Positions 24,508 to 32,185 of a stretch of 64,000 nucleotides of DNA are shown piece after piece. Below the pieces are notes generated by a model that did not search any database, was not told where the DNA came from, and worked only from the letters and a program-made list of their open reading frames with translations. The translations under genes were made by a program, and so were the position numbers. Each line of letters starts with the position of its first letter. Position 1 is the stretch's first letter. The DNA comes from Balneola sp. EhC07 (GTDB lineage: Bacteria; Bacteroidota; Rhodothermia; Balneolales; Balneolaceae). The DNA lies in assembly GCF_001650905.1 (NCBI RefSeq), contig NZ_LXYG01000017.1, positions 310,001-374,000 on the forward strand, written 5' to 3'.

Positions 24508-25425
24508 CTATTTAATTAAAGTAAACTTCTTTGTCACTAATTGGTTGGAGGTTTTAAGTGTATAAAAGTAAGTGCCACTTGATAAATTACTACCATCAAA
24601 ATTTACAGAGTGTTTACCAGCTGATAAAATGTTGTTTTGTAAAATGGCTACTTCCTGACCGATCATGTTAAAAATGGAAAACCTAACTTTTTCTGTTTGC
24701 GCTAATTCAAATGAAAAAGTTGTGGTTGGATTGAATGGGTTGGGATAGTTTTGAAGCAAGCGAAAGCTATAATTTTGAATTCCTTCATTCTTAATATCTG
24801 TTGCTATGACAGAAGTTGGGCTTACAAGTCTTCTATTATAGACTTCAATATGCAGGACTCTAGAATCTTTGATTAGCTCATCCGCAAGTGAATCAATTTG
24901 AATCTCTGAAAATCCCCATTTAGAAAAACCATTTCGGAGTTCCAGTACTTCTGCATTTAAGCTGTCCGCCATAAAGCGAATGGTTGATGTGTCGACAGGA
25001 TTTTCAAAATATAGAACAATATTTCCACCTAAATATTGTTCTGAATTAAAACTAACAGAATCAATTATTCCTAAATAATCTACAACAATAGTTTGTTCGC
25101 CACTTTCTTTTGGAAGAAACAATGAAGACGTATTTAATTCCCAGGTTAATTCTCTTTTGTCGCCGATAAATAGTGTATCTCTATAATCATCTGTAAGGTA
25201 TTCATCTCCAAAAAGATTAATTCTAGAAAATACGAGACTAACTATCCAAGAGGATGATCCTCTATAAGTATGAATTGCATCTGAATCATTATAAAAAGTG
25301 GCTTTAAGGATGATTGTTTCCCCAACTCCATATTGTGTTTTATCTGTAGTGATTTCTGAAGAAACCTGCCCAAAAAGCGGATTGGCGAAAAATAAGAACA
25401 GTATTAGTATTAAAATATTTTTCAT
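24508..25425 (-). CDS. Secreted protein with type IX (NYPNPFNP) C-terminal sorting domain
   Basis: About 305 residues: signal peptide (MKNILILILFLFF to LFGQ), a beta-sandwich region at about 20-110 that resembles an intracellular-proteinase-inhibitor/BsuPI-type fold (TTDKTQYGVGETIILKATF), a middle region without a recognised family, and a C-terminal sorting domain of about 85 residues starting LLQNYPNPFNPTTTFSFEL and ending KKFTLIK. Such domains direct export by a type IX system. The ATG at 25425 is preferred to upstream starts, which lie in the RNase P RNA terminator. Confidence 0.82.
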   Translation of the reverse strand: MKNILILILFLFFANPLFGQVSSEITTDKTQYGVGETIILKATFYNDSDAIHTYRGSSSWIVSLVFSRINLFGDEYLTDDYRDTLFIGDKRELTWELNTSSLFLPKESGEQTIVVDYLGIIDSVSFNSEQYLGGNIVLYFENPVDTSTIRFMADSLNAEVLELRNGFSKWGFSEIQIDSLADELIKDSRVLHIEVYNRRLVSPTSVIATDIKNEGIQNYSFRLLQNYPNPFNPTTTFSFELAQTEKVRFSIFNMIGQEVAILQNNILSAGKHSVNFDGSNLSSGTYFYTLKTSNQLVTKKFTLIK

Positions 25426-25451
25426 AGTTAATATTAATAAAGTTAGCCTCA

Positions 25452-25485
25452 TAAAACAAAACCCCGCCCTTTCGGACGAGGTTTT
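25452..25485 (-). terminator. Intrinsic terminator of rnpB
   Basis: On the minus strand, AAAACCTCGTCC-GAAA-GGGCGGGGTTTT (12-bp stem with two G-U pairs, GAAA tetraloop) followed by further Ts. It starts about 10 bp after helix P1 of the RNase P RNA and ends before the next gene. Confidence 0.9.
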
Positions 25486-25694
25486 CATATTCAACAGGAA
25501 AGTCTATAAGCCGGATTTTGTTCCTCCGCCAATTGGCAGATTCGGTAATCATTTATCTGGTGCACTCCACCCGATGGCGTCACGACAAGTGGCGTATACC
25601 ATCTTACATGAGCTTGCACCCCGCGAGGTTTACCGTGCCTCTTCGGTCACCCTAAGAGCGGTGAGCTCTTACCTCACCTTTTCACCATCACCTT

Positions 25695-25828
25695 CAACGC
25701 GGAGCGTTGGAAATTCCAATGTTTAAAGCTCAAATTTCAAACAAGCACCAATGTTTTAATATTTAAACATTGTGATTTGTTTGTGTTTTGGAGCTTGTTA
25801 TTTGAAATTTAACCAGCGCTCCGCGCTG
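25695..25828 (-). repeat. Palindromic insertion in helix P12 of rnpB
   Basis: Minus strand: CAGCGCGGAGCGCTGG (25828-25813) pairs with CCAACGCTCCGCGTTG (25710-25695), 16 bp with one mismatch and one wobble. The 102-nt AT-rich cap holds nested palindromes: AAATTTCAAATAACAAGC (25810-25793) with GCTTGTTTGAAATTT (25746-25732), and CAATGTTT/AAACATTG (25749-25756, 25765-25772). P12 is variable in length, but this cap resembles an inserted palindromic repeat. Confidence 0.75.
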
Positions 25829-25943
25829 GAGGCAGTTTGTTTTCTGTTGCACTGTCTGTCTCAGTATCATTCCTGATAAAGAGCCTCTGCTACGCCCGAA
25901 GGATCGCAGAGCGCGGTACTTGTCGGTGTCCGGACTTTCCTCC

Positions 25944-26247
25944 CCCCGCACATAACATTTAACGATCAATGCTTTTTTCTAACCTTTCTTTCAACCTTCT
26001 AATACCTTGTCCGTGATGTTTCAGCTTTCTTTCTCTGGCTAAAGCATCACTTTTATTTTTGAAGCCCTCAAAATATACCAACTCATAAGGCATTCCACTT
26101 TTGGTGGATTTGACCTCTCCATTATTATGTTGGGCTAATCTTTTCTTAAGATTACTTGTGTACCCAACATAAAACTTATTATTGGTTTTACTTTGAAGGA
26201 GGTAAACATAGAAATACATAAAAGAGCATTAAATGTTATGTGCGGGG
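25944..26247 (-). mobile_element. Putative intervening sequence in the P3 arm of rnpB
   Basis: CCCCGCACATAACATTTAA at 25944-25962 and its exact reverse complement at 26229-26247 form a 19-bp stem that merges with the P2/P3 pairing (CTCC with GGAG outside it). The 266-nt loop holds one intact GIY-YIG gene. An ordinary P3 helix is capped by a short loop, so the loop contents look inserted. The boundaries of the original insertion cannot be fixed without an uninterrupted relative. Organisation is like 23S rRNA intervening sequences. Confidence 0.65.
25959..26219 (-). CDS. GIY-YIG nuclease-domain protein encoded inside rnpB
   Basis: An 86-residue single-domain protein of the UPF0213/YhbQ-like GIY-YIG type. 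The GIY motif reads YVYLLQS, the YIG motif FYVGYTSNLKKRL with the catalytic Arg, then a His in AQHNNG and the metal-binding Glu in ALARERKLK, so the nuclease residues look intact. A basic C-terminus (GIRRLKERLEKS) could bind nucleic acid. It is on the rnpB strand, starts 9 nt after one stem arm, and its stop codon lies in the other arm. Target unknown; cleavage of an rnpB allele lacking the insert (homing) or of RNA are possible. Confidence 0.88.
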   Translation of the reverse strand: MYFYVYLLQSKTNNKFYVGYTSNLKKRLAQHNNGEVKSTKSGMPYELVYFEGFKNKSDALARERKLKHHGQGIRRLKERLEKSIDR

Positions 26248-26360
26248 AGCGATTACCCGACTTTCCTGAATCAAAATACGGTTTTGACCAAGATTATAAA
26301 AGAACGAACAAAGGGATTAGTTAATAAGTAGATAAGTAAGAATCATAAGCATATAATTCT

Positions 26361-26413
26361 CCCTTCGAAGGGAGATGAACATCCAAACAGTTCTTTGGAT
26401 GTTCCGAGGGATG
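26361..26413. repeat. Degenerate intergenic repeat, copy 2
   Basis: Begins CCCTTCGAAGGGAGATGAAC and ends GAGGGATG; internal CATCC-AAACAGTTC-TTTGGATG pairs form a hairpin. It matches the element at 11077-11132 in order and spacing of its blocks. It lies between rnpB and the thiamine pyrophosphokinase gene. Confidence 0.55.
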
Positions 26414-26436
26414 CCAGAATCTTTGCTAATATTTAA

Positions 26437-27066
26437 TCACTTTATCTTACTCCCATCCCCAATAAACACCGCTAATTTCCCGGAAGAAAACTCAAGCGTA
26501 ACCGGAGAAGCAGTAACGGTATTAGAAGTAGCATCCTGAACGCCGGGTTCTAAACGCACATTATTCAGAGGATACAGAACTCCGGAAGAGATGAAATTCT
26601 CCACAAACCCGGAAACAGGGAAAAAAGAAATAGGTGTATTCATCGGGATATCTTTTTCAAAAGGAGAATCAGCTAAAAAAGTTTTCCCGTAATCATCTTC
26701 AAAAACCAAAGACTCAAACCGGTCATGAAATTCCACCAACGAGGAAAGATTCTTTTGCTGATGGTCGATGCGTTTTCCCAAAGCCCCCAGAACAGAACAG
26801 CTTGTCGCGCCCTTTTTAAGTGCATAATTCAACGCTTTATCCAGATCGGTGCTGTTTTGGTCGTCGAGTTTTAATACTTCAATATTTTCATGATTGGTGT
26901 ATTTGAAACTGTCCAGATCTCCGAGAACGATATCAGGAGTAAAACCATATCCGAGAAACACGTGCCCACCGCTATCGGCGCCAATTTGGAGATCGGCTTT
27001 TTTGATATGGGTTTCTAATAAAGCTTTGGTTGGAGGCGTGCCTCCGCAAATAATAAGTACGTGCAT
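26437..27066 (-). CDS. thiN: Thiamine pyrophosphokinase
   Basis: A 209-residue enzyme transferring pyrophosphate from ATP to thiamine to make TPP. Motifs of the family: GADSG near the N-terminus, PDIVLGDLDSF (metal-binding Asp residues), NSTDLDKAL, and LGALGKRIDHQ, followed by a C-terminal beta-sandwich thiamine-binding domain. The ATG at 27066 begins the first strand (MHVLIICGG) and is preferred to a frame extension of 27 residues that crosses the promoter region shared with the divergent nrnA-like gene. Confidence 0.93.
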   Translation of the reverse strand: MHVLIICGGTPPTKALLETHIKKADLQIGADSGGHVFLGYGFTPDIVLGDLDSFKYTNHENIEVLKLDDQNSTDLDKALNYALKKGATSCSVLGALGKRIDHQQKNLSSLVEFHDRFESLVFEDDYGKTFLADSPFEKDIPMNTPISFFPVSGFVENFISSGVLYPLNNVRLEPGVQDATSNTVTASPVTLEFSSGKLAVFIGDGSKIK

Positions 27067-27159
27067 ATATTTTTGATGTAAAACTCGAAAAAAATCACCC
27101 CAAAAAGAAATGGAATTCTGGCTATATACATCTATTTTGGCGGTCAAAAAGAAAACTCT

Positions 27160-28131
27160 ATGTTTGAAAAGCTAATTCCGGAATTGTTATCTCACAAAAA
27201 GATCGGAGTTTTTTCACATGTGCGTCCTGATGGAGATTGTTTGGGCTCACAAGTTGCACTTTGCCTGTGGTTGCAGAAAAACGGCGTTGATTCATCCGCA
27301 TTTAATGAAGATGAAGTAAATAAGAACCTCGAATGGCTAACCGAATTTAAAAAGATCGAAAAACCCGATTTCTCTGATCTGAAAGGATTTGATGCCTTTG
27401 TTTTTGTAGATGGGAATGCGCTTCATCGTTTTGGTGATACTGCAGAAAAAATCACCGAACTTGGAAAGCCGTTATATATGATAGACCATCATCCACAACC
27501 GGATGAAGTTTTTAAAGAGTTTGTGTCAAAAACGGACGCTTCATCTACTTGTGAGTTAGTTTATAATTTGTTTGCAGAGCATGATATCACTCAAATTGAT
27601 GAACAATCAGCTAAAGCCATGTATGTTGGAATAGTAACCGATACCGGTTCTTTTCAGTTTGACAGCGTGAAACCCGGCACTATGAAAGCGGCTTCAACTT
27701 TGTTGGAATATGGAAATTTTACTCCTGATGAAGTTGTACAAAAAGTATATTCTTCGAAACCCATGAAGCAGATCAAGTTACTGGGTTTGGCACTGGATAC
27801 CATATCTTTGCATGAGAACCAACAAATTGCGACTATGTACGTTACAAAAGCGATGTTTCAGAAAACGGCTACTTCCAATGAAGACACGGAAGGATTTGTA
27901 GCTTATCCGCTAAGTATAGAAGGAGTAAAAGCATGCATTTTCTTACGAGAAGACGAAGATAGAATTAAATTAAGCCTGCGTTCTCAAAGCGACATTGATG
28001 TAAATGAATGGGCAAGAGAACTCAATGGCGGAGGTCATAAAAAAGCAGCAGGAGCCTGGTATAAAGGCAATATGGAAGAAGCAATCGAAGACGTCATCAG
28101 TATTGGAAGAAAACAATGGATTAACGATTAG
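27160..28131 (+). CDS. nrnA: DHH/DHHA1 phosphoesterase (NrnA-like)
   Basis: A 323-residue phosphoesterase of the NrnA family, which degrades short oligonucleotides and often dephosphorylates pAp. The DHH domain (1-190) has HVRPDGDCLGS, a metal Asp in FVDGNA and the DHH motif in MIDHHPQP; the DHHA1 domain has GGGHKKAAGA near the C-terminus. Length is normal. It begins a likely operon with the HtrA-like protease (4 bp downstream) and the REC-GAF gene. Confidence 0.92.
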   Translation: MFEKLIPELLSHKKIGVFSHVRPDGDCLGSQVALCLWLQKNGVDSSAFNEDEVNKNLEWLTEFKKIEKPDFSDLKGFDAFVFVDGNALHRFGDTAEKITELGKPLYMIDHHPQPDEVFKEFVSKTDASSTCELVYNLFAEHDITQIDEQSAKAMYVGIVTDTGSFQFDSVKPGTMKAASTLLEYGNFTPDEVVQKVYSSKPMKQIKLLGLALDTISLHENQQIATMYVTKAMFQKTATSNEDTEGFVAYPLSIEGVKACIFLREDEDRIKLSLRSQSDIDVNEWARELNGGGHKKAAGAWYKGNMEEAIEDVISIGRKQWIND

Positions 28132-28134
28132 GGA

Positions 28135-29334
28135 ATGAAGAGAACAGTTACTACCGTAAGTTTACTGGGTTTAATTTTTTGGACAGGTTGTTTAAAAAAA
28201 GATAAACCGGAAGTTATACCGACTATTTCTCCTTTAGAATATGAATCCTCACCGGCAAGTTTTGAGCCGGAGGAAGAAAAGGAAGAGGTAAAGACAAATC
28301 AGGTTTCTATTTCTGAGAGCAGAAGTAACGCTATTACCAAAGCAGTTGAAAAAGCCAGTCCTGCAATTGTGAGTATTACAGTAACAGAAGTTGAAAGAGG
28401 ATATAATCGTGTGATGGATCCTTTTTTCTCCCGTTTTTTTCAAATGCCATCAGAGCGTGAAGTTAAAAGTATTGGTTCGGGATTTATTATCAGAGAAGAC
28501 GGTTTGATCGTTACCAATGAGCATGTAGCAAGTAAAAGCGCCAAAAAGATCATGGTGGCGCTTTCAAATGGAGATACTTATGAGGCTGAACTACTTGGAT
28601 CAGATGAATTAGCAGATCTGGCTTTATTGAAAATAAAAGAACCGAAAGGAAAAATGCCTTTTGTGAAATTTAGTAATTCCGAAACAGCGATGGTTGGTGA
28701 GTGGGCCATAGCGATGGGAAATCCATTTGGTTTATTTGATGATGGGCAGGCTTCGGTAACAGTTGGAGTGATAAGTGCTACAAAAAGAGATTTTCGCCCC
28801 GACCCTAAAGACCCCCGAGTGTATATCGATATGATCCAAACGGATGCAGCTATTAACAGAGGGAATTCAGGCGGACCGTTAGTAAACAGTGATGGAGAAG
28901 TAATTGGTGTGAATACCTTTATTTTCACAGGAGGAACCAGTAATGGATTTGTGGGCCTTGGATTCGCGATTCCTGCGAACAGAGTAAAGAAGATCATTAA
29001 ACAGCTGGAGGAATCCGGCGAAGTGGCTCTGGATTTTGATCCGGGGATGGAATTTACTAGAATGACTACTCAGATCGTTTATCAATATGGAGTGCCGTCT
29101 ATTCATGGACTTTTTGTAACAAGCGTAAACAAGAATGGACCTGCTTATGAGAGTGGTATTATGCCCGGAGATATCATTACAAAAATCGGAGATGAAAGAG
29201 TGAGTAGCGAAATGCATGCCTGGGCTTTGATGAGGGAATTTGAAGAGGGAGAAAAAATGTCGATAACATTAGCAAGAGGCCAAAACCAATATGAAGCAGT
29301 TTTGACATTGCGAAAACGAGTAAAAGGGAAATGA
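28135..29334 (+). CDS. HtrA/Deg-family serine protease, lipid-anchored
   Basis: A 399-residue envelope protease. Signal sequence with lipobox WTGC (Cys about 19), an acidic linker, trypsin-like domain with catalytic triad His130 (TNEHVAS), Asp161 (DLALLKI) and Ser245 (GNSGGPL), then one PDZ domain (about 300-395, GLFVTSVNKNGPAYESGI). It degrades misfolded envelope proteins. Its last four bases overlap the start of the REC-GAF gene (ATGA), so protease and regulator are co-translated. Confidence 0.94.
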   Translation: MKRTVTTVSLLGLIFWTGCLKKDKPEVIPTISPLEYESSPASFEPEEEKEEVKTNQVSISESRSNAITKAVEKASPAIVSITVTEVERGYNRVMDPFFSRFFQMPSEREVKSIGSGFIIREDGLIVTNEHVASKSAKKIMVALSNGDTYEAELLGSDELADLALLKIKEPKGKMPFVKFSNSETAMVGEWAIAMGNPFGLFDDGQASVTVGVISATKRDFRPDPKDPRVYIDMIQTDAAINRGNSGGPLVNSDGEVIGVNTFIFTGGTSNGFVGLGFAIPANRVKKIIKQLEESGEVALDFDPGMEFTRMTTQIVYQYGVPSIHGLFVTSVNKNGPAYESGIMPGDIITKIGDERVSSEMHAWALMREFEEGEKMSITLARGQNQYEAVLTLRKRVKGK

Positions 29335-30275
29335 GTACACCAGAAACAAATTATACTATTTTGGTTGTAGATGATGATAAAGCTTCGCATATCATTGTCA
29401 AAAATCTGATTGGCAAAAAATATGAGCTTGTTCACGTAAAAGAGCCACAACAAGCTATAAATATCCTTTCAGAAAAGAGGATAAACCTGATATTATGTGA
29501 TATTCATATGCCGGGAATGACGGGTCTGGAGTTTCTGGAAGCCATCAAAAAAGATATAGATAAAAAAGATATTCCGATTTTATTGATGACCAGTTTGCCT
29601 ACTGTTGAAAAAGAGCAAAAGGCGATGGATTTGGGGGCCAAAGACTTTATTAATAAAGAGTTGTTTCATTTAAGCCCAATCGAAGTTGCTCAACGCATCG
29701 AAATGAAGTTAGTTAGTAATTTCAGAATTCCAGACTTGTCTAAGAAACTGGCAGCCAATCAAAAAGAGATTGTACAGGATATGATGGTGCGTATGGAAAC
29801 CATGGATTTCCTGAATGTATCACAAGAATTTTGCCACCAGATAGCAAAACTTTTTGAGTTAGAGCATCTTTCCTTTTGGAAATTATCTAAAGAAAAGCCA
29901 AATCTTTTGGTAACGGTTGGGTCAAAAACCCCAAGAGACTACAATCCGCAAGATCTTTATACCGAATTAGTTTTTCGCAGAATGATAAAAAACCGGAAAC
30001 CATATTATACCAACAATATTTACAACAGCAAGTTGGGAGTATTTATTGAAGGTTCTCGAGAGGAAGGAATGCCGGCAGAAATAGGTGTTCCCATGTTTGC
30101 GATAACAGAATCCGATCTGATCAAAAACCAAATGAAAATACCCGGCAACGCACCAATATTTGGTTATATGTTGATGAAGCGAAGTAAGGTTTTTTCTACC
30201 AAAGAATACGCCGTTCTTTCTAAGCTCATCATTCGTTGCAGCACCATGATCTGGCGATTGTATAAACAGATGTAG
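29331..30275 (+). CDS. Response regulator with REC and GAF-like domains
   Basis: A 314-residue protein. The receiver domain (about 8-125) is intact: VVDDDK acidic pocket, phospho-acceptor Asp57 in LILCDIHMPG, MTS and a Lys in DFINKE. A helical linker (about 130-160) leads to a GAF-like domain (about 160-310). There is no DNA-binding or enzymatic output motif, so it may act by protein contact. It overlaps the HtrA gene by 4 bp; a link to envelope stress is an inference from this coupling. Confidence 0.85.
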   Translation: MSTPETNYTILVVDDDKASHIIVKNLIGKKYELVHVKEPQQAINILSEKRINLILCDIHMPGMTGLEFLEAIKKDIDKKDIPILLMTSLPTVEKEQKAMDLGAKDFINKELFHLSPIEVAQRIEMKLVSNFRIPDLSKKLAANQKEIVQDMMVRMETMDFLNVSQEFCHQIAKLFELEHLSFWKLSKEKPNLLVTVGSKTPRDYNPQDLYTELVFRRMIKNRKPYYTNNIYNSKLGVFIEGSREEGMPAEIGVPMFAITESDLIKNQMKIPGNAPIFGYMLMKRSKVFSTKEYAVLSKLIIRCSTMIWRLYKQM

Positions 30276-30283
30276 ATTTAAAT

Positions 30284-30943
30284 CTAATTTACTTTCGTTG
30301 CAATCGTATCATTATGCCCCACCAAAAACTTTCTTAGATATAACCCAATCGTTGCTCGGGATTCGAATCCGGCTTTTAATGCAGCATCTTCAAACTCTTT
30401 ATCCGTCAGATCAGGATCGGTAGCGAAATCGATCATGTCTTTGTAAAAGCCAAGAGTGAAATTATCGACATCGCTTCCGAATTTGGTTACGAAGATAACG
30501 TTTCCATCCCTATTAGTTTCGTTGTAGTAAATATTTTCCATAGCTCTTTGCTTGAGCAGTTCATCATGCAAACCCCGGGCAGCATTAAACATCTCGATAT
30601 GATATAAGCCCGCTTCAGAATCTTTTTCTAATAATTCTTTCCAGCTGACTTCTGATTCGGCTAAAAAGTCATGCTGAAAATCCACCCATTCACTGTAATC
30701 ATGCATCTCAGGTTTCGAAAATGGAGTCATAAGCATTAGATCCCAGTGATCACCCTGACTGTGACGCATGATCATCATATTGCCATCGGCATCCGATTTT
30801 TGCTTTTTAACATATTCGATGAGGTCGCCCAGTTCACCCGGCGCTGCTCTCAGAAGCGTTACCTGATAATTATTTTGAGCAAATAACGGGACGCACAAAA
30901 GTAAAAACAGAGCAGCGAAAATAGCTTGACGGAATTTTATCAT
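30284..30943 (-). CDS. Secreted protein of unknown function
   Basis: A 219-residue protein with a clear signal peptide (ending CVPLFAQ) and no recognised family. The body alternates short strands and helices (YQVTLLRAAPGELGDLIEYVKKQK; HWDLMLMTP), suggestive of a dimeric alpha-beta-barrel-like fold as in small stress or monooxygenase-like domains, but this is weak. Lies 9 bp downstream of the crotonase-family gene on the same strand. Confidence 0.65.
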   Translation of the reverse strand: MIKFRQAIFAALFLLLCVPLFAQNNYQVTLLRAAPGELGDLIEYVKKQKSDADGNMMIMRHSQGDHWDLMLMTPFSKPEMHDYSEWVDFQHDFLAESEVSWKELLEKDSEAGLYHIEMFNAARGLHDELLKQRAMENIYYNETNRDGNVIFVTKFGSDVDNFTLGFYKDMIDFATDPDLTDKEFEDAALKAGFESRATIGLYLRKFLVGHNDTIATKVN

Positions 30944-30952
30944 AATGGGATC

Positions 30953-31705
30953 CTAGTTTTCTTTTTTATTCTTTTGGATAAATTTTTCAACTCTGGAAGT
31001 ATGGTTTTCATCCACCCACAGATCAGCAAAGGGTTCGATCTCGGCTTTCATCTTCTTAAATCTTTCAGGCGATTTGATACCGCTGTTTTGTTTAAGCGTT
31101 TTAATAAAGTCCCTTCCGTTTTTTAAAAGTGGGTCAGTCCATTCCACAACATTCTGCTCTTCAACAATGGCATTAATGAAATTATGGTGTAGCAGCTGTT
31201 GAGCAGTTTTAATTTCTGCTTTTCCCTGCCATTCCAATGCTTTAGATCTGCCAACTCTTTCGATTAGTCGAGTTAGACCACCCCACCCGGGAGTCAAATA
31301 GAACCTTCCCTGAGTAAATCCGAATTTGGAATGAGATGCCGAAAGAATAAAGTCGAAAGCCATCATACACTCAATGCCGCCCCCGTATGCATCACCGTTT
31401 ATATAAGCGATATTCCAGCAAGGTAATTCTTCAACTCGTCTGAACAACTTTTGCATTCGCTCTGAGACATTTATGGCTTCACTTTTTTGAGTAATAGTAT
31501 GAAACTCCTTTAGATCGCCACCGGCAATAAAACTTGTTTTTCCTGCTCCGGAAAAAATAAAAACTTTTATAGAATCATCTGTTTCTAATTCAGAAACCAA
31601 ATCTTCTAACTGATCAATTACTTTAAAGTTAATTGCGTTTCGGGCTTGAGGGCGATCAATTTTTGCCCACAAAATATGGTCGGATACTCTTTGTGATCGA
31701 ATCAT
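30953..31705 (-). CDS. Enoyl-CoA hydratase/isomerase (crotonase) family protein
   Basis: A 250-residue crotonase-fold enzyme. The oxyanion-hole segment FIAGGDLKEF and the second helix YGGGIECMMAFDF are clear. Of the two hydratase glutamates, the first (in GGGIE) is present, but the second, normally PE in FGQPE, reads FGFTQGRF. The TPGWGGLTRL segment is closer to acyl-CoA decarboxylase-like crotonases than to true hydratases. It overlaps the cutA stop by one base and so is probably co-translated with it. Confidence 0.85.
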   Translation of the reverse strand: MIRSQRVSDHILWAKIDRPQARNAINFKVIDQLEDLVSELETDDSIKVFIFSGAGKTSFIAGGDLKEFHTITQKSEAINVSERMQKLFRRVEELPCWNIAYINGDAYGGGIECMMAFDFILSASHSKFGFTQGRFYLTPGWGGLTRLIERVGRSKALEWQGKAEIKTAQQLLHHNFINAIVEEQNVVEWTDPLLKNGRDFIKTLKQNSGIKSPERFKKMKAEIEPFADLWVDENHTSRVEKFIQKNKKEN

Positions 31706-32037
31706 TATCTTTCTGCGGACTCCTCAAACAACCATTGTAAATACTCCGGATTTCCTTCGTCCTCTGCAATGTTAAGGCTGATAATACAGGGACAATCGTA
31801 AGAATGGTTTTCTAAAATAAAGCGAGTTACCGGTTGTACTTTAGAAATGTGTGTTTTTACGAGCAGGATGGTTTCAGAAGCTTCCTCAATTACATTATTC
31901 CATTTATAGATAGATTCCATCCCGGGAATAATATTAACGCAGGCAGCCAAATCTGCTTCAATGATCTTTTTTCCCAAGTCAGAAGCTTGTGCTTTAGTTT
32001 CGGTTGTAACGTAGAGTAGTCGCAGGTTTTTATGCAT
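31705..32037 (-). CDS. cutA: CutA1 divalent-cation tolerance protein
   Basis: A 110-residue trimeric ferredoxin-like protein. Family landmarks: ADLAACVNIIPGMESIYKW, then ETILLVKTHISK and a Pro/Glu-Tyr-rich end (YLQWLFEE). CutA is linked to copper and other metal tolerance, but its precise role remains unclear. The ATG at 32037 is preferred to one ten codons upstream because the first strand starts there (LRLLYVTTET). Confidence 0.93.
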   Translation of the reverse strand: MHKNLRLLYVTTETKAQASDLGKKIIEADLAACVNIIPGMESIYKWNNVIEEASETILLVKTHISKVQPVTRFILENHSYDCPCIISLNIAEDEGNPEYLQWLFEESAER

Positions 32038-32138
32038 GGTACCAGAATTTCTGCAAAGCAAAGCCAAAACCCAAATTTTTTACTTTTTATGTGTCTGATA
32101 GAGCAAGAGTTTTAGTTTTAAATTTTCATTCCAGAAAG

Positions 32139-32170
32139 TTGGAATTTGTTTGTTTTTACTCCTATCTTTG
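32139..32170 (+). promoter_or_regulatory. Promoter of tRNA-Leu and tig
   Basis: TTG at 32139-32141, a 21-bp spacer and TATCTTTG at 32163-32170, an exact match to the TTG/TAnnTTTG promoter of Bacteroidota, 15 bp before the tRNA-Leu. No terminator is visible between the tRNA and tig 63 bp downstream, so this promoter may also serve trigger factor. Confidence 0.65.
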
Positions 32171-32185
32171 TGAGCTCTAAACTAT

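Larger units (their letters stand above)
25495..26268 (-). ncRNA. rnpB: RNase P RNA with two insertions (P3 and P12)
   Basis: Catalytic RNA of RNase P, which matures tRNA 5' ends. Seen on the minus strand: P1 5' strand CAGGAAAGTC (26268-26259) pairing exactly with GACTTTCCTG (25504-25495); GGAGGAAAGTCCGGAC (P4, near 25942-25927); ACAGTGCAACAGAAA (25855-25841); GGTAAGAGCTCACC; and ACAAAATCCGGCTTATAG (P4 partner, 25521-25504). The gene is 774 nt. Removing the 266-nt P3 loop and 102-nt P12 insert leaves about 406 nt, the normal bacterial A-type size. P3 contains a GIY-YIG reading frame on the same strand. Ends in a strong terminator. Confidence 0.93.

Noticed and set aside
25298-25726. A 142-codon plus-strand frame
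   Set aside because: It runs antisense through the rnpB 3' half and the start of the sorting-domain gene; its sequence is explained by the structured RNA.
25763-25969. A 68-codon minus-strand frame
   Set aside because: It is part of the RNase P RNA itself (P4 and cruciform region) and has no protein-like pattern.
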